Source of the DNA: Fasciolopsis buskii
Lineage: Eukaryota; Platyhelminthes; Trematoda; Plagiorchiida; Fasciolidae
Assembly: GCA_008360955.1 (NCBI GenBank)
Contig: LUCM01003846.1
Span: 48,374 to 112,373, forward strand
Direction of reading: 5' to 3'
Length of the DNA stretch: 64,000 nt
This document shows, piece after piece, positions 11,914 through 24,358 of the stretch. The translations under genes and the position numbers were made by a program. The first letter of the stretch is position 1, and each line of letters begins with the position of its first letter. The notes beneath the pieces are model-generated. The model was not told where the DNA came from and made no database searches. It saw only the letters and a program-made list of their open reading frames with translations.

Positions 11914-13077
11914 CTACGATACAAGTGTGCATGGAATGTGTCAAACGAGATGGGGGATGGGAAGGAACCGAGAAAGTCCAGGTCAGAATCTTATATATCG
12001 AGCGGGAAGGACAGCGTTTGAAAAATAAACTTCGAATGACAAGCTGCGCAGTCTTACCAACGTGTTGACAAACGTAAATGCATCGGAGGTGAACAATCAC
12101 TATCGTCTTTATACCATACCCCTATTTTATCTGCCACAGACCGGTCATACGATACTCAAGAAAAAGATCGACGTTCGACTATCGACAATAAATATACACA
12201 TACATGATTATTTTCCCGAGTACGTCTGACTACAGAACTGCTGACATGGGGCCCAAGGGTAAAAAGGGAAGAATATTGGAGAAAGGCAGAAGAAAGAGAC
12301 GTTCGTGTAGTGTCTATTACACATATAAATTCTTTAAAACCCCTCTTTCAAGTCACTGATTTGCCCGTGGAATGATGAGTTTTTTGTGCGGTTTGTGCTA
12401 CCAGGATGTGGGGACTGCTTTAGGCGACCAATCCCGAGGATCTGATTGGCAGAACAGTAAAGTAGAACATGGAGTCCACAAACTGTTGATAGCCGGTAAT
12501 CAAAAGTTTCGTTCATACGCCTTTTGATCACTTCCAATTAGAAATTCAATTAAATCCGGAGTTGGTGAGTAAGGCCAAGGACTGAAGAATTCAGTTCTTA
12601 CCTCTTTGCCAAAGATTAACGCCATGAAGGAAGACAAGGCCTTATTGACTAGCGGACTAACGGAATGTTGTAGCATTTAGTGGACAGAACGCTAAGTAAA
12701 AAGGGGCCATCGCTTCGAAATTGCCGCTGTTTAAGCGATACGTATGGTGAAATATTACTCGCGGGGAACCACCAAAATGGTGGCCGTTACCTAATCAGCA
12801 ACGTGGGAGTGCGCTGTCTATGATGCATTGTACTGTACTGTATTGTATAGCCTTTTGCGTACACTAAGTAATGTCGCATTTCAGTCAAAAAATAAAATAG
12901 AGGGGAAAATTACTAAATACAATAAAAATACACTCAATGCCTTGTAAAGAATATAAAAGAACTTATCCAGGAATAATCATAACGCATTAAGACAGGTTGC
13001 ACAGGAATTCGGCTGAAACCCGGTAACGATTTGTCAAAATTCGCCCTAATTATGGGACAGTGGGGTTCTTATAGATA
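11914..13077 (-). other. last intron, 3' part
   Basis: Intronic sequence between exon 8 and an RTE fragment. No coding signal on either strand is recognised. Confidence 0.5.
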
Positions 13078-13200
13078 TTGATACTGGAGGGTTTGGAACG
13101 AAAAGCAGATCTTATCGAAATATGGGAGCGACACTTTGAAAGAATGTTGTGTAGTTCTACTGTTCACGTATACCGAGGACACAGACACTGTAAGTCACCG
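13078..13200 (+). mobile_element. RTE-like remnant: linker before the reverse transcriptase
   Basis: The plus strand encodes LERKADLIEIWERHFERMLC, resembling the ...RW.EHFE.LL segment between the endonuclease and reverse transcriptase of RTE-like elements. The C-terminal part of an RTE follows at 13379 in the same orientation, so the polymerase core (palm) appears to have been deleted between the two. Confidence 0.55.
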
Positions 13201-13378
13201 AAAACAAAATACGAGGACGTTCAAATCAAAAATCCCATAAAGTTGAGGAATTCCATTTTATCAGCCAGCACACTGGGAAATTTAGTCGAGACCAGCCGCC
13301 CCTTCGAAATTACTAACTGCAGAGATAACAGCCACATAATCATTACTACCCGTCATAATTCCTGTCTCAGGACTGAAC

Positions 13379-14037
13379 TGGATTAAATGCGAACCTTTTT
13401 CTCGCAGCGGAACAACTAGGTGATGTGGACAAATCCAGTTACTTGGGCGGCTGTACCTCACGTGGTGATCGAATATCGGATGAAGTGTCCTCACGCATAC
13501 AGAAAGCCCGATTGGTATTTGCTAATTTGAGACATCTGTGGTGTCAGCGTGACATCCGCTTATCGGCCAAAAGTCGAGTATGCGCGGCAGCAGTGAGGTC
13601 GGTAACTGTTCCACGACCCCAAAACATGGCCGTTGAGAGCAGAGGATGTGCGAAGACTTTTGGTGTTCGAACATCGTTGTCTTCGAAGTATTGGTAGAAT
13701 ATAGTGGGCGAATCTTGTGAGTAACTCAGAGGTTAGGTGTAAGATACTGGGTTCTGGGGTTCGATCTTTAGAACAGGCACTGAAGCAGAATAGGTTAAAG
13801 TGATTGGGACGTTTCGCACATGCTAACAGAACGAATGAATGGTCGACTCGAAATACACCGTTCTTTGAGATAGGTAATGATTAAGGGAGGCTTCGAGATA
13901 GCCAGTCGATCACGTGGCAAAAACGTATGGAAGCAGTAACCGGTGAACTAGCTCGTGTAGATGCATGCAGTCTACTACCCGATTGGAGTTCACGAGGTCG
14001 CTCTTCTCTCCATGCGATGATTGGAAACGGTAGGTGA
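13379..14037 (+). mobile_element. RTE-like remnant (reverse transcriptase C-terminal part), right arm
   Basis: Encodes the same decayed peptide series as 9383-10041 on the opposite strand, with the same frameshifts and in-frame stops. It ends near HAMIGNGR and a TGA. The remaining 370 bases of the arm are non-element sequence or 3' untranslated end. Confidence 0.85.
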
Positions 14038-14407
14038 TATAAATCAGGCGCAGTCAATGGTGTTCTTGCATTCGGAATGCTTTTTCTTGTGTACAATTCC
14101 TCAACTTACTATTTTTTTGCCGACCTTTCAAGTGTGGTGTTCTTGTTCTCTACTTCAGTAGGTGATATTGTGTGGTTTGAAATTACAATCAGAACGCGTT
14201 GGTCTGAGGTTAGTGGTTGTGTAGACTGCAAGTGAATGGTTCTCATCTGTTGAATTCTTAGTTGAAAGAATACCGGGAAGAACGCATCGGAATCTGATTG
14301 GCCATAGTAGCTTTTGCAAGAACCTCGTTTTACGATTACGAAACCGGTTGTTCATTAAAAGACACTAATCGGCAAATAAATACTGCTCATAGATTGGTTC
14401 TCGCAGT
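13379..14407. repeat. inverted duplication, right arm
   Basis: Mirror image of 9013-10041 (positions sum to 23420). It lies inside the last intron of the SARA-like gene, while the left arm lies downstream of the gene. Confidence 0.9.
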
Positions 14408-15479
14408 GAGGTGTGCACCAGATAGGGATATATGCATCAGTTCGCTTTTTATTATTTTTCGGAATTGCATATGTTACTCTGTGTTAATGATGGACAGATG
14501 ATGATCACACATCACCCGACCTATATCGGGGATTCACGGTTGAACGAAGACTGTATGCTTTGAAGGCACCGGTAATTATAAATATAGTTGGTCTTACAGT
14601 AGACCGATTGACCGAATTCGGTGCCACAGAAAACTGACTGACTATAGGGAAGAAATTATGTAGTTGCTTTGAGAAATCTACCACTTTATTCGAGAAGAAC
14701 TAACATTTCCTACGTTAGCTCGGGACTATCTCAGAATTACTCAGTTTGATGGAAATATTTTAAACTGGGTGAGAACATGCCCGCTTCACACAGGATATTG
14801 GACGCATACATCTGATCGCAGTGTGTGTAGATCAATGCACAAATAATCAGTACAGCTTACATTACGTACGCACAAATGTGCCCCTGAAAAATGAGTGAAG
14901 TACTAAACCTACGCAAAGGAGATCTCAATAAGCCAGTTAGATGATATTTTCGAATAGTTTTGACGTAATTCTGAAACGTTGTGGGAAGTAGCACATTGAT
15001 GTAGATGAGACAGATCAAAAGAAAGAGAGTGGTGAAACTAGAATGGCTGTTTGCATAGCTTCTGTCCATATATTTGTGTTGCATGCCACTCCGTGACGCG
15101 TATCTATCGGCTACATTAATGTCTTGATATCTTTTGTTGTGATTGCTGTTGTTAAAGCATATATATATATATATATACATATAAACAAAATATTTTACAC
15201 CGGCCTCGAAACAAGCATATTTTCAATACATCATTCAAATAAAACTATACATAGAATCGATAAGAGACGGACAAAATAATAAACCACAGGGGCAAAGGTG
15301 ATTCTTTTTGCTTTTGTGGTATATATTTTATTTTTTGGTTCGCTTCTCTCGTTGTTCTTTTGACGAGACATAAGTTCTACAGATAGGCCACAAAACATTC
15401 GCTTCACTGACTTCGACTCTGAATCATGTCTCTAACTAATGACAGTCTTCATTTTTTGAGTTCCAACTGGGAAAGCCGA
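14408..15479 (-). other. intron sequence, unassigned
   Basis: Contains a short (AT)n tract at 15159-15177 and a minus-strand frame of 107 codons at 14857-15180 that starts inside the AT tract. No motif seen. Confidence 0.4.
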
Positions 15480-15810
15480 AAACACCAACCAAAGCCAAAA
15501 CTGTTGGCACTGTAGACGAATTAGCTTAATGAAAGAACGACTGTCGACACCCAACGCACAACGACGCACCTCGTCATTGCTCACCCGATGTTCCCACCAA
15601 ACTCGGCCAATGCTTCGGAGATGTCTGCAGCGGAACACGGAAGTTCGCCGAGCATCCTCAACGAAGATAGCTTAGGACTCGAAAGGCCAGAGAACCTTGG
15701 TATTGTATAACTTTCGCTTGAGGAATGCGGGATGTCGTGGCGGGGCCACAAGTGCGGCGGGTTTATGTGGTATTCTCTCAATAAAATGCCATATGAAACC
15801 ACAAACGGTA
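15480..15810 (-). mobile_element. RTE-like remnant (reverse transcriptase C-terminal part)
   Basis: The minus strand reads HLWPRHDIPHSSS, a frameshift, then VEDARRTSVF and CRHLRSIGRVWWEHRVSNDE, VRRCALG. These are the DIRLS...K and FDHRCLRSI.R.WWEHRVSN.EVRRR.LG blocks of fluke RTE-like proteins. It is better preserved in its last third than the arm copies and is not the same copy. Confidence 0.85.
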
Positions 15811-18800
15811 CAAGACAGGATAACTCGTCTTCATTTTCCACACTGTCGCGCATCAAATTTTACTCGCAAGCTGCAGTTCGATTGAGTGCAAGTCGTAATC
15901 TATTAGTGAATCGAGGTTAAGGGACTGCTAGGTTGCAATTAAAATAAATTTACCGGTTTTGACAAAAGCTTGACGGAAAACTGTCGTGCAGTTGGGCTAG
16001 CGGTCGAAAACCGCGACCACCGGCTTAGACAGGAGAAATGCAACTGTTTTTTCCTCACTTTATATATTGATTAGAAGGCGTGTGAACTGGAACACCAGCG
16101 ATCGGCCCCGAACGCACTTCAAACACTCCGTACCACTCTGGCACTTCGAACAGCCGATATTCTGCTTGGGAAAATCAAATAGGAAGTTGCATTGGGAGAA
16201 ACTTTCTGTTCGGCCAGGACAGTCTGGTGGTGTGACGTGCCCAAATGACAATTTGCAGGATGAACGTGAGCCGCAAATGTAAAACAGATCACATAAAACC
16301 TTTTGCGTTGATCAATATACGGAAAAATGTTTCTCTTTCTCCTCCTCTTCCTCTTTTTCTTACCAAGATTCTAATGATATAATCTCCAAGCGAACTTTTG
16401 TTGGATAACAGGTCGGACATTAAAGATGAGGAAATTGCTGTACACAAAAAGATAACGAGACGACGAATAAATCAACAAAACATTGTCAACACATTCCACT
16501 CGGAGCGTTAAGTAGTTTCGGCGTTCGTGCCCAGTATGTTTTTAGCCAAGCTCGGATAAAAAAGACAATGAATGGAAGAACAGTGCTAGATGAACGCAAA
16601 GACAGTAGGATGACCTAAGTCAAACGCCACTTAGGGAACGGAGAGATCATAATCTCAGGTTCGCGAGTATCATTACAAAAAACATTCAAAGGATCACCAA
16701 TACGGCGCATGATTCGACCCAGTAACAGATAATAACCAAAGTACTTTGAATTGGGTGTCCGGACACAATATGCACGTGTACGTGCATGTATTCGTATGCG
16801 ACCGACCGGAACGAAAGCTGCTGGATTTACCCTAATCAATCATACCGGATTGATCGTGCTGTCTACACAGACTCGCGCAAAAACTGACATCAACGAAGAT
16901 GACGATGATGCTAATACCGTCGAAATGACCGGAAAAATCAGTTTTGAATCGGCCACTTTCGCGGACAGCAAGTGCCAAACATCACAATACCGGGAGTCTC
17001 TCCTTCAGGCGTACAGACACAAATACACACACATACACACACATCATCCGGCCCGTCGCCACTGTCAGAGTTCGGAAGAAAGCGTGAATGCGATCAGGAC
17101 AGATCAGATCAAAGAATTCTACTAATTCAATCGAGGTCATGGGCTGATCGGAACGAGATGACTGTATCAGATATCGGTAGAATGAAACTCGACAACAAAC
17201 AAGGATTGCGGTAGGACGGGTACGCAATGGGACATGATGGAATAGGTTGGTAAGAGGCACCATGATCAACGGCCAATTTGCTATATGTCAACCGTTTACA
17301 CAAGTTGGCAATATCATAATAAGTAGAGCCACTTGCACCAGTCGGAATATCGAAAAAAGTACTATAACCCACACGAGATATCTAATATTATTATATTTAT
17401 TATATCTATATGACATTATATACCATATATATTACACATTACATATTATGTTGTATTTATTAAAATATTGCACACAACCGTACAAGTCTTTTAATTGTTC
17501 ACTATTAAGCGATGATCTAAACCAGCAAGGACACGAATTGGAAAAGATCGAATGAGTGCTGGATCACAGTGCTGTGCATTACTGTGAACATCAAAGGAAC
17601 CATAGTGACTGCTCGCCTGGCAGTTGGTTTATGACGAAGTTACAGGACATTTAAGCATTGGAAGAGGAATTGCTTTCTCCATCCAAGTAAACATGCGCGA
17701 TCTTGGTTGTCATGATAAATCAATCTGAATATGAAGAATGAGCAAACACTATGAAACCGCTAAGGAAGATATTATTCACGCTAGGGTGCAATCATATTCG
17801 CTAAGAAACTCATTTGTTCTGCACAGCTTGCTATCTATACCAATATGCCACAGTTTAATGTGCCTCTTACTTCGAGTTGAAAAATTTCACTAACGACTCA
17901 AACAAGCAACGTTCAATAACATGCAATAGTTACTTAAAGCAATATATATGGGCAACATACGGAAAGGAAGACATGCTAATTTACATGAAAGTGAAACTAA
18001 AAACCAAAGATACTTAAAAGCGGCTCGTTAAACGGCTTTATTGCTTATATGAGGATGAAGCCGAGTACAAGCAGTAGCAAGGTTTCTCGTTACCTCACGA
18101 GAGAGGATGGGAGCAGAATTTTGGGAGCTCATAAAGTTGGGTTTTTGTGGAAAATTTTGCTGATGGTTTTGACGCAAACAAGAGAACGATTTGCAGAATA
18201 ATCTGTAAAAACCGTTCGGGAGAACAGCTTGTGGAGATCGAAAGCCCGCCACCACGAGACATGAAGGCAATTTACCTGATATCACCCTAAAAAGACAATG
18301 TCAGAATTCCTAGTATGACATTAAAAGAGACGGTTTACTGAATCATTCCTACTCCGTTTTGCAGAGGAAGATGGAGAAATTTGAATTGCAGCAAAGTTAC
18401 CATTGAAGGAAAAACAGAAAGGTGAGCATTGGCTTTGGCGGGACCTTTGAATGTGGTCATGCCGTTTAAACATCTTCGGAATTTTTTACATAATCGGCCA
18501 CATATTTTCAGTTTTGCTGTTTTATTTTTCATCCTTAACTGCAAGCCTTCGTTGTTCCGAAAAAAGCAATACAATAAACGACAAAATATTCTAAGGAAAT
18601 GTTAAAATGCTTCAAATGAACCACTTTACTTAACTATGTACTTTCGTTTTGCAAGACAGTACGGAATAAATGGGAAATGGGAAAGACTTCAAAAAATCCA
18701 GAGGTAACCCTAGAAAGCACATAACTGGCTGGTCCTCTGCAGTTTGCAAAATACCCATTATTACCATATGTATTCCCGTGATGATTACCAACAGTATACG

Positions 18801-19469
18801 TTTCCTTACTGAGCAACTTTTTGATTTCGTCTGACCGCATAAGCATTTACAGACATGTTCAAAAAGGGGCAAGAAACGTGGCTTCAAGAGGACAGAGATG
18901 ATGAATTAGTTGAACGCAGCGGCTTCACCGGGCATTGTGTTGATCCCACTATTCTTCAACGGAAGCGAGGTGGTCGTGTCAATACAAATGTCCACAGATT
19001 AAGCTCACATCAATTTCTGAATCACTGAATGCAAACCCAAACAACCGAGTAACTTTCGGTCGATTTTGTCTGCCATTTTGCCATTTTACCTAAAGGTTAT
19101 CATGACAGCTATTAGGATTTTCTTGATATCATTCTAGCACTCTTGGTAAACTAAGCATACACTTCTTCGTGCATACCTGCTGGTGATTTTATTCGTTTTG
19201 ATGTCACTTCTTTTGCTCCTTTTGTTCGGGTGAACGTAGCCAACTTTGTCGCTAGAATAAATGCCTTTCTTGATATTTTCCCTGCAAACAGCTAAGATGC
19301 TTTTTTTCCATTTCATGTCAATCCCCTATCGCGATATCCGACCACGAGTTTATAGCCGCACTAATCACCGGTAATTCACGAAGCGCCGCGATCACAAAAT
19401 TTCGCCAAGCACCATAATGCTGAACGAGATGGTGAGCTAGACTGACCTTTCCTTGTTATCAGGTACTGA
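15811..19469 (-). other. intron sequence, unassigned
   Basis: About 3.7 kb with short frames only, the longest being 16751-17125 (+, 124 codons; it includes a His-Thr run from a CA tract). An AT-rich patch spans 17380-17470. No family is recognised. Confidence 0.4.
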
Positions 19470-21090
19470 TTTTTCTGTGAATCGGGATCAATTTATAAGT
19501 TATCTCAAGTTTTGCTCTAACCTCTGCTGCCCCATTAGGACTCTGTACATTCGCCCCCTCCCGATCGTCTCTCATCCCCTAGGCTCGAACGAATTCGTCG
19601 TTAGAATGAATGCGCTTTCGAAAGGAAGGATCATACATCGGTCAAGCAACTACCAAAATTAACCAAAATAGAGCGTTCCAGATGAAATACCTGTATACAC
19701 GTAGACCATAGGAACACAAAACCCTCAGGAAACCTGGAGGCTACTCAAACGTTCATCTGCACGCGGGTGTGCTGCTGCGGATGTTGAAGCTTAATATGTT
19801 ATTCAACAAGAAAGCAGAGTACTCCGCTTTTCCTGTCACCAAAGTTTTCTCACAAGCGCCTTCTTTTCTTTTCTATCTCAGATGATTAAAACAAACTCCC
19901 TTTTCTAAGCTCTAGAAAATGCTATGAACCGGACAGTCTCAGTCCCATAGTCCCCAAGGAATGTGCAGCCACTCTATCCTGCATCCTTTCGGAATTGTTC
20001 AACAAATATTTGCGTGACAACGAAATCCCTCACTACTGCAGAACAGCTGTCACAACCTCTGTCTCTACGAAGGGGTGCTCTAAATTCCGTCCAATTGCCT
20101 GCAATCAAGCAACTTTGAAAGCCCTGGGAAAATTCATCCTCCCATACCTTCCCTTAATGTTTCTATCGATTTTCCAACTTCAGCCTTGACACATAAGTCA
20201 CCCTAACAAAAATCATTTCTTTGACTTTGAAAAACGAGTGAATATTTGCATTCTGGACTACAGTGACACACTTAACAGTGTTCACAGAAACAAGTTACTG
20301 TCGTTCCTCCGCCGGTCAGGTGTAGAGTCTTGCCTCATTTCCACGCTGACAGGTTTTTCCCGCAGCTATATACCCGATACAGTGGCAGCCCACTTTCCCT
20401 CTTGTCACCTCTACCCTTGGAATTCTTCAAAGTGATAGATTGTCTCCGTTTCATTTCTCTCCCTAAGTATATTCCATCCCAACCCACGCTCATATGCTCC
20501 TCATCAAATACGCAGACGATGCAGTTCTTGGTCAACCGTATCCCTCTAAAGCTTCACTTACGAATTATCAAAATGAGATTACAGAACATCTTTCAGAATG
20601 GTCCAAGGGACATAATCTGTCCATCAATATCCCAAAATGTTTCGCTTTCAATGAAACGTGTAACCCAACATCTACTAAACGGGGAACAACTGACTAATCA
20701 AGATTTTATAAATTGCCTTCCCGTGTTACTGGGCCGACATTTTGCACGGTTATCTTATGTGAACCACATTTCTGTCAAAATCAGAACTATCACTTTGTAT
20801 GTTTCGTGTCTTAAATTCCATCACGTACCCAAACACCTTATCAAACGCTTTGTTTCTTCGTCTGTTCGACCCCATTGGCTCCATGCATCTCCCGTCATTT
20901 GTCCCGTTCACTTCCCAAGGAATATCAAATTAATTTCTAAATCCCCCAAGTTCCTATTCTTTTGTACTGGCTTATCCAGATATCGATTCATCAAATTCAA
21001 CATCTCCCAACGCATCAAAGCTTACCAAAAGTGTTCCACGAGAATACTGACTGACTCCTCCAACTCTATACTAAACAGAAATTGATGGAA
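19470..21090 (+). mobile_element. CR1-like (Perere type) non-LTR retrotransposon remnant, reverse transcriptase
   Basis: The domains appear in order but in several frames. NRDQFISYL at about 19478 is the post-endonuclease linker. ECAATLSCILSELFNKYLRD with FRPIACNQATLKALGK spans 19960-20140 (fingers), LDYSDTLNSVHRNKLLSFLR 20250-20310 (palm motif A), and LIKYADDAVLGQ 20500-20540 (catalytic YADD, motif C). SVKIRTITLYVSCLKFHHVP spans 20775-20835, and RIKAYQKCSTRILTDSSNS follows to 21075. The catalytic aspartates are kept, but at least three frame changes and stops show a dead copy. No endonuclease domain is seen upstream. Confidence 0.85.
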
Positions 21091-21284
21091 GCTAATTAGT
21101 TGTTGTAAGACCGCGAACACTGGGAGATTTTCTTCATACGAGCAAATTGAAAGCTTACTGGCCACAAGATTTACCGTTCTAAAGCTTCATTGCTACTTGC
21201 TGATTCGGGAAAATATAAATGCAAGCGCCTCTGTCTATATCAGGTAATAGATGTGAGTGACAAATGCCAATCAGGAGCGTGTTC

Positions 21285-21285
21285 C

Positions 21286-21332
<47 letters not shown>

Positions 21333-21334
21333 TA
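21285..21334. repeat. (AT)n microsatellite
   Basis: AT tract with one G interruption; it produces Ile-Tyr periodic frames that are not genes. Confidence 0.95.
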
Positions 21335-22288
21335 GTGTTTTTATGTACTTGCGTATCAATAAATTTTCAACTAAAACAAACGATATGGATGACGAATACT
21401 TGGGGCGAATAAAGACCAATATCAAGACGCATTTTGACAGAATAAGCGGTTTCACAGAACAATAATGAAGCAGAGTACAAGTGTATAAACACCACAATTG
21501 AGGGTGAGCTCTAAGGTCCGTTAGTTAGTTACTTGATGAAACTCAAATATTACATCGCAAAATCTTGCCCACGACAGCTAAACGACAAGCTCAATCGCAT
21601 CCTTTTCCAAGGTCAAGAAATGTCAAATCATTTGGATAACCTCAGTATCTTTCAAGACAAAAAGACATCGCGGGAAAGAAGAAACGTTATGGGCGTGATT
21701 ATCCACAGGAATGAGAGTTGTAGATGTGATCATCTATTGATGTTCAGATCCAGTGACAGGCAAGGACTTTACATGGTAGAGCTCACGTAAGACAAAAACT
21801 GTTGAGATGTTCCGGACATTGGAGCGATAACTATGGGGGAAAGTGTTCAGACAATGCTCGAACCAGACATACTTAGTCCATCGAGCAGCGTGCCGTTTGA
21901 AACCACGATCACGTCGGCAAGCAGCCTGGCAACACATGCAGACACATGCATTATCTTGATTCCGGTGACGAATAAACATGCGAGACGTGCTGGTTGCCTC
22001 GAGGTCGTTGAATAAGTCGTGACGACCGAGTGGCGGTGGTAAAATAGGTAACTGAATTTCAATTTCTTAACAGAGACTGGTCATGATGTCAAGCCAGCTT
22101 CAGATGTCAGATGACATCGGATGAATGTGTTGTTAATGATACCTGACAAGTCATAGGAACACACCAGAGCTTTGCATATCCATGTTCCTCAGTGGTAGAT
22201 TGAACATTCGCGGTGAGTCATGATCAATCAGTCAATAAATAAGAAAAAAATTAAAAATGTGAAGGAGAATCAGTAGAAAATTTCTCAC
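21335..22288 (-). other. intron sequence, unassigned
   Basis: Short frames on both strands (longest 85 codons). Nothing recognised. Confidence 0.4.
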
Positions 22289-22567
22289 CTGCACGACAGC
22301 CCCACAAGCCTGGTTGGCTAGTTCGCCCAAGTTCAGTTGCATACCGGTTCGAAGGTCTACAATGCTACGAGGGATCGATTCAAGCACGTGAAAACGAGCC
22401 CAGGCCAGTTTACACCCGGATTCCGGATCCGCAAAAGGGAACGCAACCGAGTTACTCGGTGTCGAATTTGGCCAAGTGTAAAGATTGAGCCAATGTACCA
22501 GTTGATAAGACACAGGAACCAAGTAGGTATACTCAACAGGCACACATTGCATATCGATCCAACTTTT
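22289..22567 (-). CDS. SARA/endofin-like gene, exon 7: DUF3480
   Basis: A 279-bp exon, phase 0 both sides. A pyrimidine-rich tract and CGTAG acceptor precede 22567, and the excellent donor CAG/GTGAGA follows 22289. It encodes 93 residues ending with CKLAWARFHVLESI, MQLNLGELANQACGAVVQ. This aligns with the family segment (I/K)W.EVF.L followed by the helix containing LA.A.C.AL. The first half is less conserved. The end joins exon 8 without missing residues, so the 10.4-kb intron between them need not hide another exon. Confidence 0.85.
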
Positions 22568-22778
22568 CTACGTGGTAAACAAGCGGGCAAAGCAAACGGA
22601 GAAATGAAGAACAATCGTCAACTCGAAGTCATTTAATAAAGAAAACGTGAACTAAAAGAAAAACGGTAGGCTACGACTTAGGTTTATTGGCTTCAAGTCA
22701 AAGTGACCGTGCAAACAAAAGCTAGCGATAAACCGGGGGCAAGTTTAATGGCTTTGCAAGAAAACGCATATAGACACG

Positions 22779-22794
22779 CACACACACACACACA
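22779..22794. repeat. (CA)n microsatellite
   Basis: Short CA tract in intron 6. Confidence 0.9.
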
Positions 22795-22849
22795 TCCTGC
22801 TCATTATCACACATGTCCGAATGAGAACTAATGTGATTTTATGCAAGTC

Positions 22850-22975
22850 CAAGTTTCACAGTCACGGCTGCCGGTTCGCCTCTCCCTGTGTGGTGGAGCC
22901 CGAGTGGCTGCGAGTCATATCCTTTCCACTACACTCATGCGTGAAGCATGCTATAAAAAACCTCGTAACGGCTTT
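22850..22975 (+). repeat. SINE family 1 copy, 3' part
   Basis: Shares the CCACTACACTCATGC block and the flanking CATGGTTGT-like and CTCTCCC blocks with 29560-29815 and 62850-63120. The 5' tRNA-like half is missing. Confidence 0.6.
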
Positions 22976-23819
22976 TGATGTGTGTCCAGGGTCCGGGACA
23001 CAACAAGAACGTCTAGGTTGGACGTGTTTTTCGAAACAATCGGATAGACGAGTAATTTTGCACGCCAAGGAAGATCGACATTTATCCAGTGAGCAAGATA
23101 AAGAAGAAGTCGAGGATTATGCCCTAATGATGAGTACCCCTGGTTCTACGGTTTGATAAACGGCGCAATTCGTTTGTTAACACCGTGCCCGTGTTTGCTA
23201 GATTGTACGCGTAAAGTTGCCCCACAGCTAATTCTGATGCACGTGTCATCAGACTATGATTTGTAATGAAAAAATAAACAAACAAAATGGACTTAGATAG
23301 ATATTGCTGCCTTATCCCCGGGTCATCACATATGACAACTAAGAGACATTGACGGTGCGTGCACATGTCCCGTATCCGCTCACAATGATACCTCTGGTCA
23401 TTCGATTTCGACGCGGTATGGTGCTGATGCATGTACGCCTGGCCAGTCTAAGTAGCCTCGACTTCGCAACGAGCACCGTACTAACCAGTACAACTTACAG
23501 TACTATTTAAATTAGGAAGATGTTGAGTGAAACCAACATTCGGCCCCCAGAGGCCTGTCCTCGTAATAACATCTAGTTCCCATGAATGAAAGACTTCCCA
23601 TGGTCGCGGCCCCTCTTCTGAACATTTTCCCTCTGACAAAAGAAAGGTACATAGATTACTGTTGTTCTTAATAACACTATTAGTATTATTATTACAGTTT
23701 GAACCGAGAAACACGAACGACCCATTTTCTAGGAGCCAGTCAGTAATGAGTAGTTTAAGCCATTGATTAACCTTAATGAAACCGGACCTAACACCCAGCC
23801 GGATGAGCACACCGCACTC

Positions 23820-23960
23820 ACAGTACTTTGAAGTCGACTGTGCATCACTGACAGGGATTGCTTCTCTACATCGACAACAGTGGGCACGTCATGTCTTGGG
23901 AATCCTCACCCAGCCTGTGCGTCTTTGCGCTTTGTTCGTGTTAGTTGGATGGGATTAGAA
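23820..23960 (+). mobile_element. RTE-like remnant, short C-terminal fragment
   Basis: LHRQQWARHVLGILTQPVRL and CALFVLVGWD follow the RTE pattern LHRLRWLGHVLRMP..RLPRRALF...G..W. Only about 45 codons are recognisable, and stops follow. Confidence 0.6.
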
Positions 23961-24292
23961 ATGATGACGTGATGGACAACCGGTGACTTGGCACCAATGG
24001 GAATTTGTTGTTTATTAGGTTGGAACAAAAATGATAGCGAAAACTACCGGTTGGAGATACTGGCGGCTACGGTCCCAAACCGGAGTCAATGATCACAATG
24101 CTGGTTTGGAATGTTTTGGTGGAACTCCATATTTCACTTCCATGTAGATCAAAGAGCGAGAGAAAGAAAACAAAAAAACAAGCAAAACAATAGGCGTGAT
24201 TAAATTTCCAAAACAACACATTCGAACTTTTCTAATTCACACTTGCCTTACTTTCATCATTATTCTAATGGCTCTTTCGCAAGATTCTCTGC

Positions 24293-24295
<3 letters not shown>

Positions 24296-24354
<59 letters not shown>
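24296..24354. repeat. (TA)n microsatellite
   Basis: About 29 perfect TA units. Confidence 0.97.

Positions 24355-24358
<4 letters not shown>

Noticed and set aside
11519..12068. plus-strand frames of 100 and 111 codons over exon 8
   Set aside because: Antisense shadows of a conserved coding exon.
13715..13775. tRNA-like A and B boxes (AACTCAGAGGTTAGG and GGGGTTCGATC) in the right arm
   Set aside because: In the correct frame the bases encode LVSNSEVRCKILG of the RTE reverse transcriptase, so the resemblance is chance; the same holds at 51.87 and 60.41 kb.
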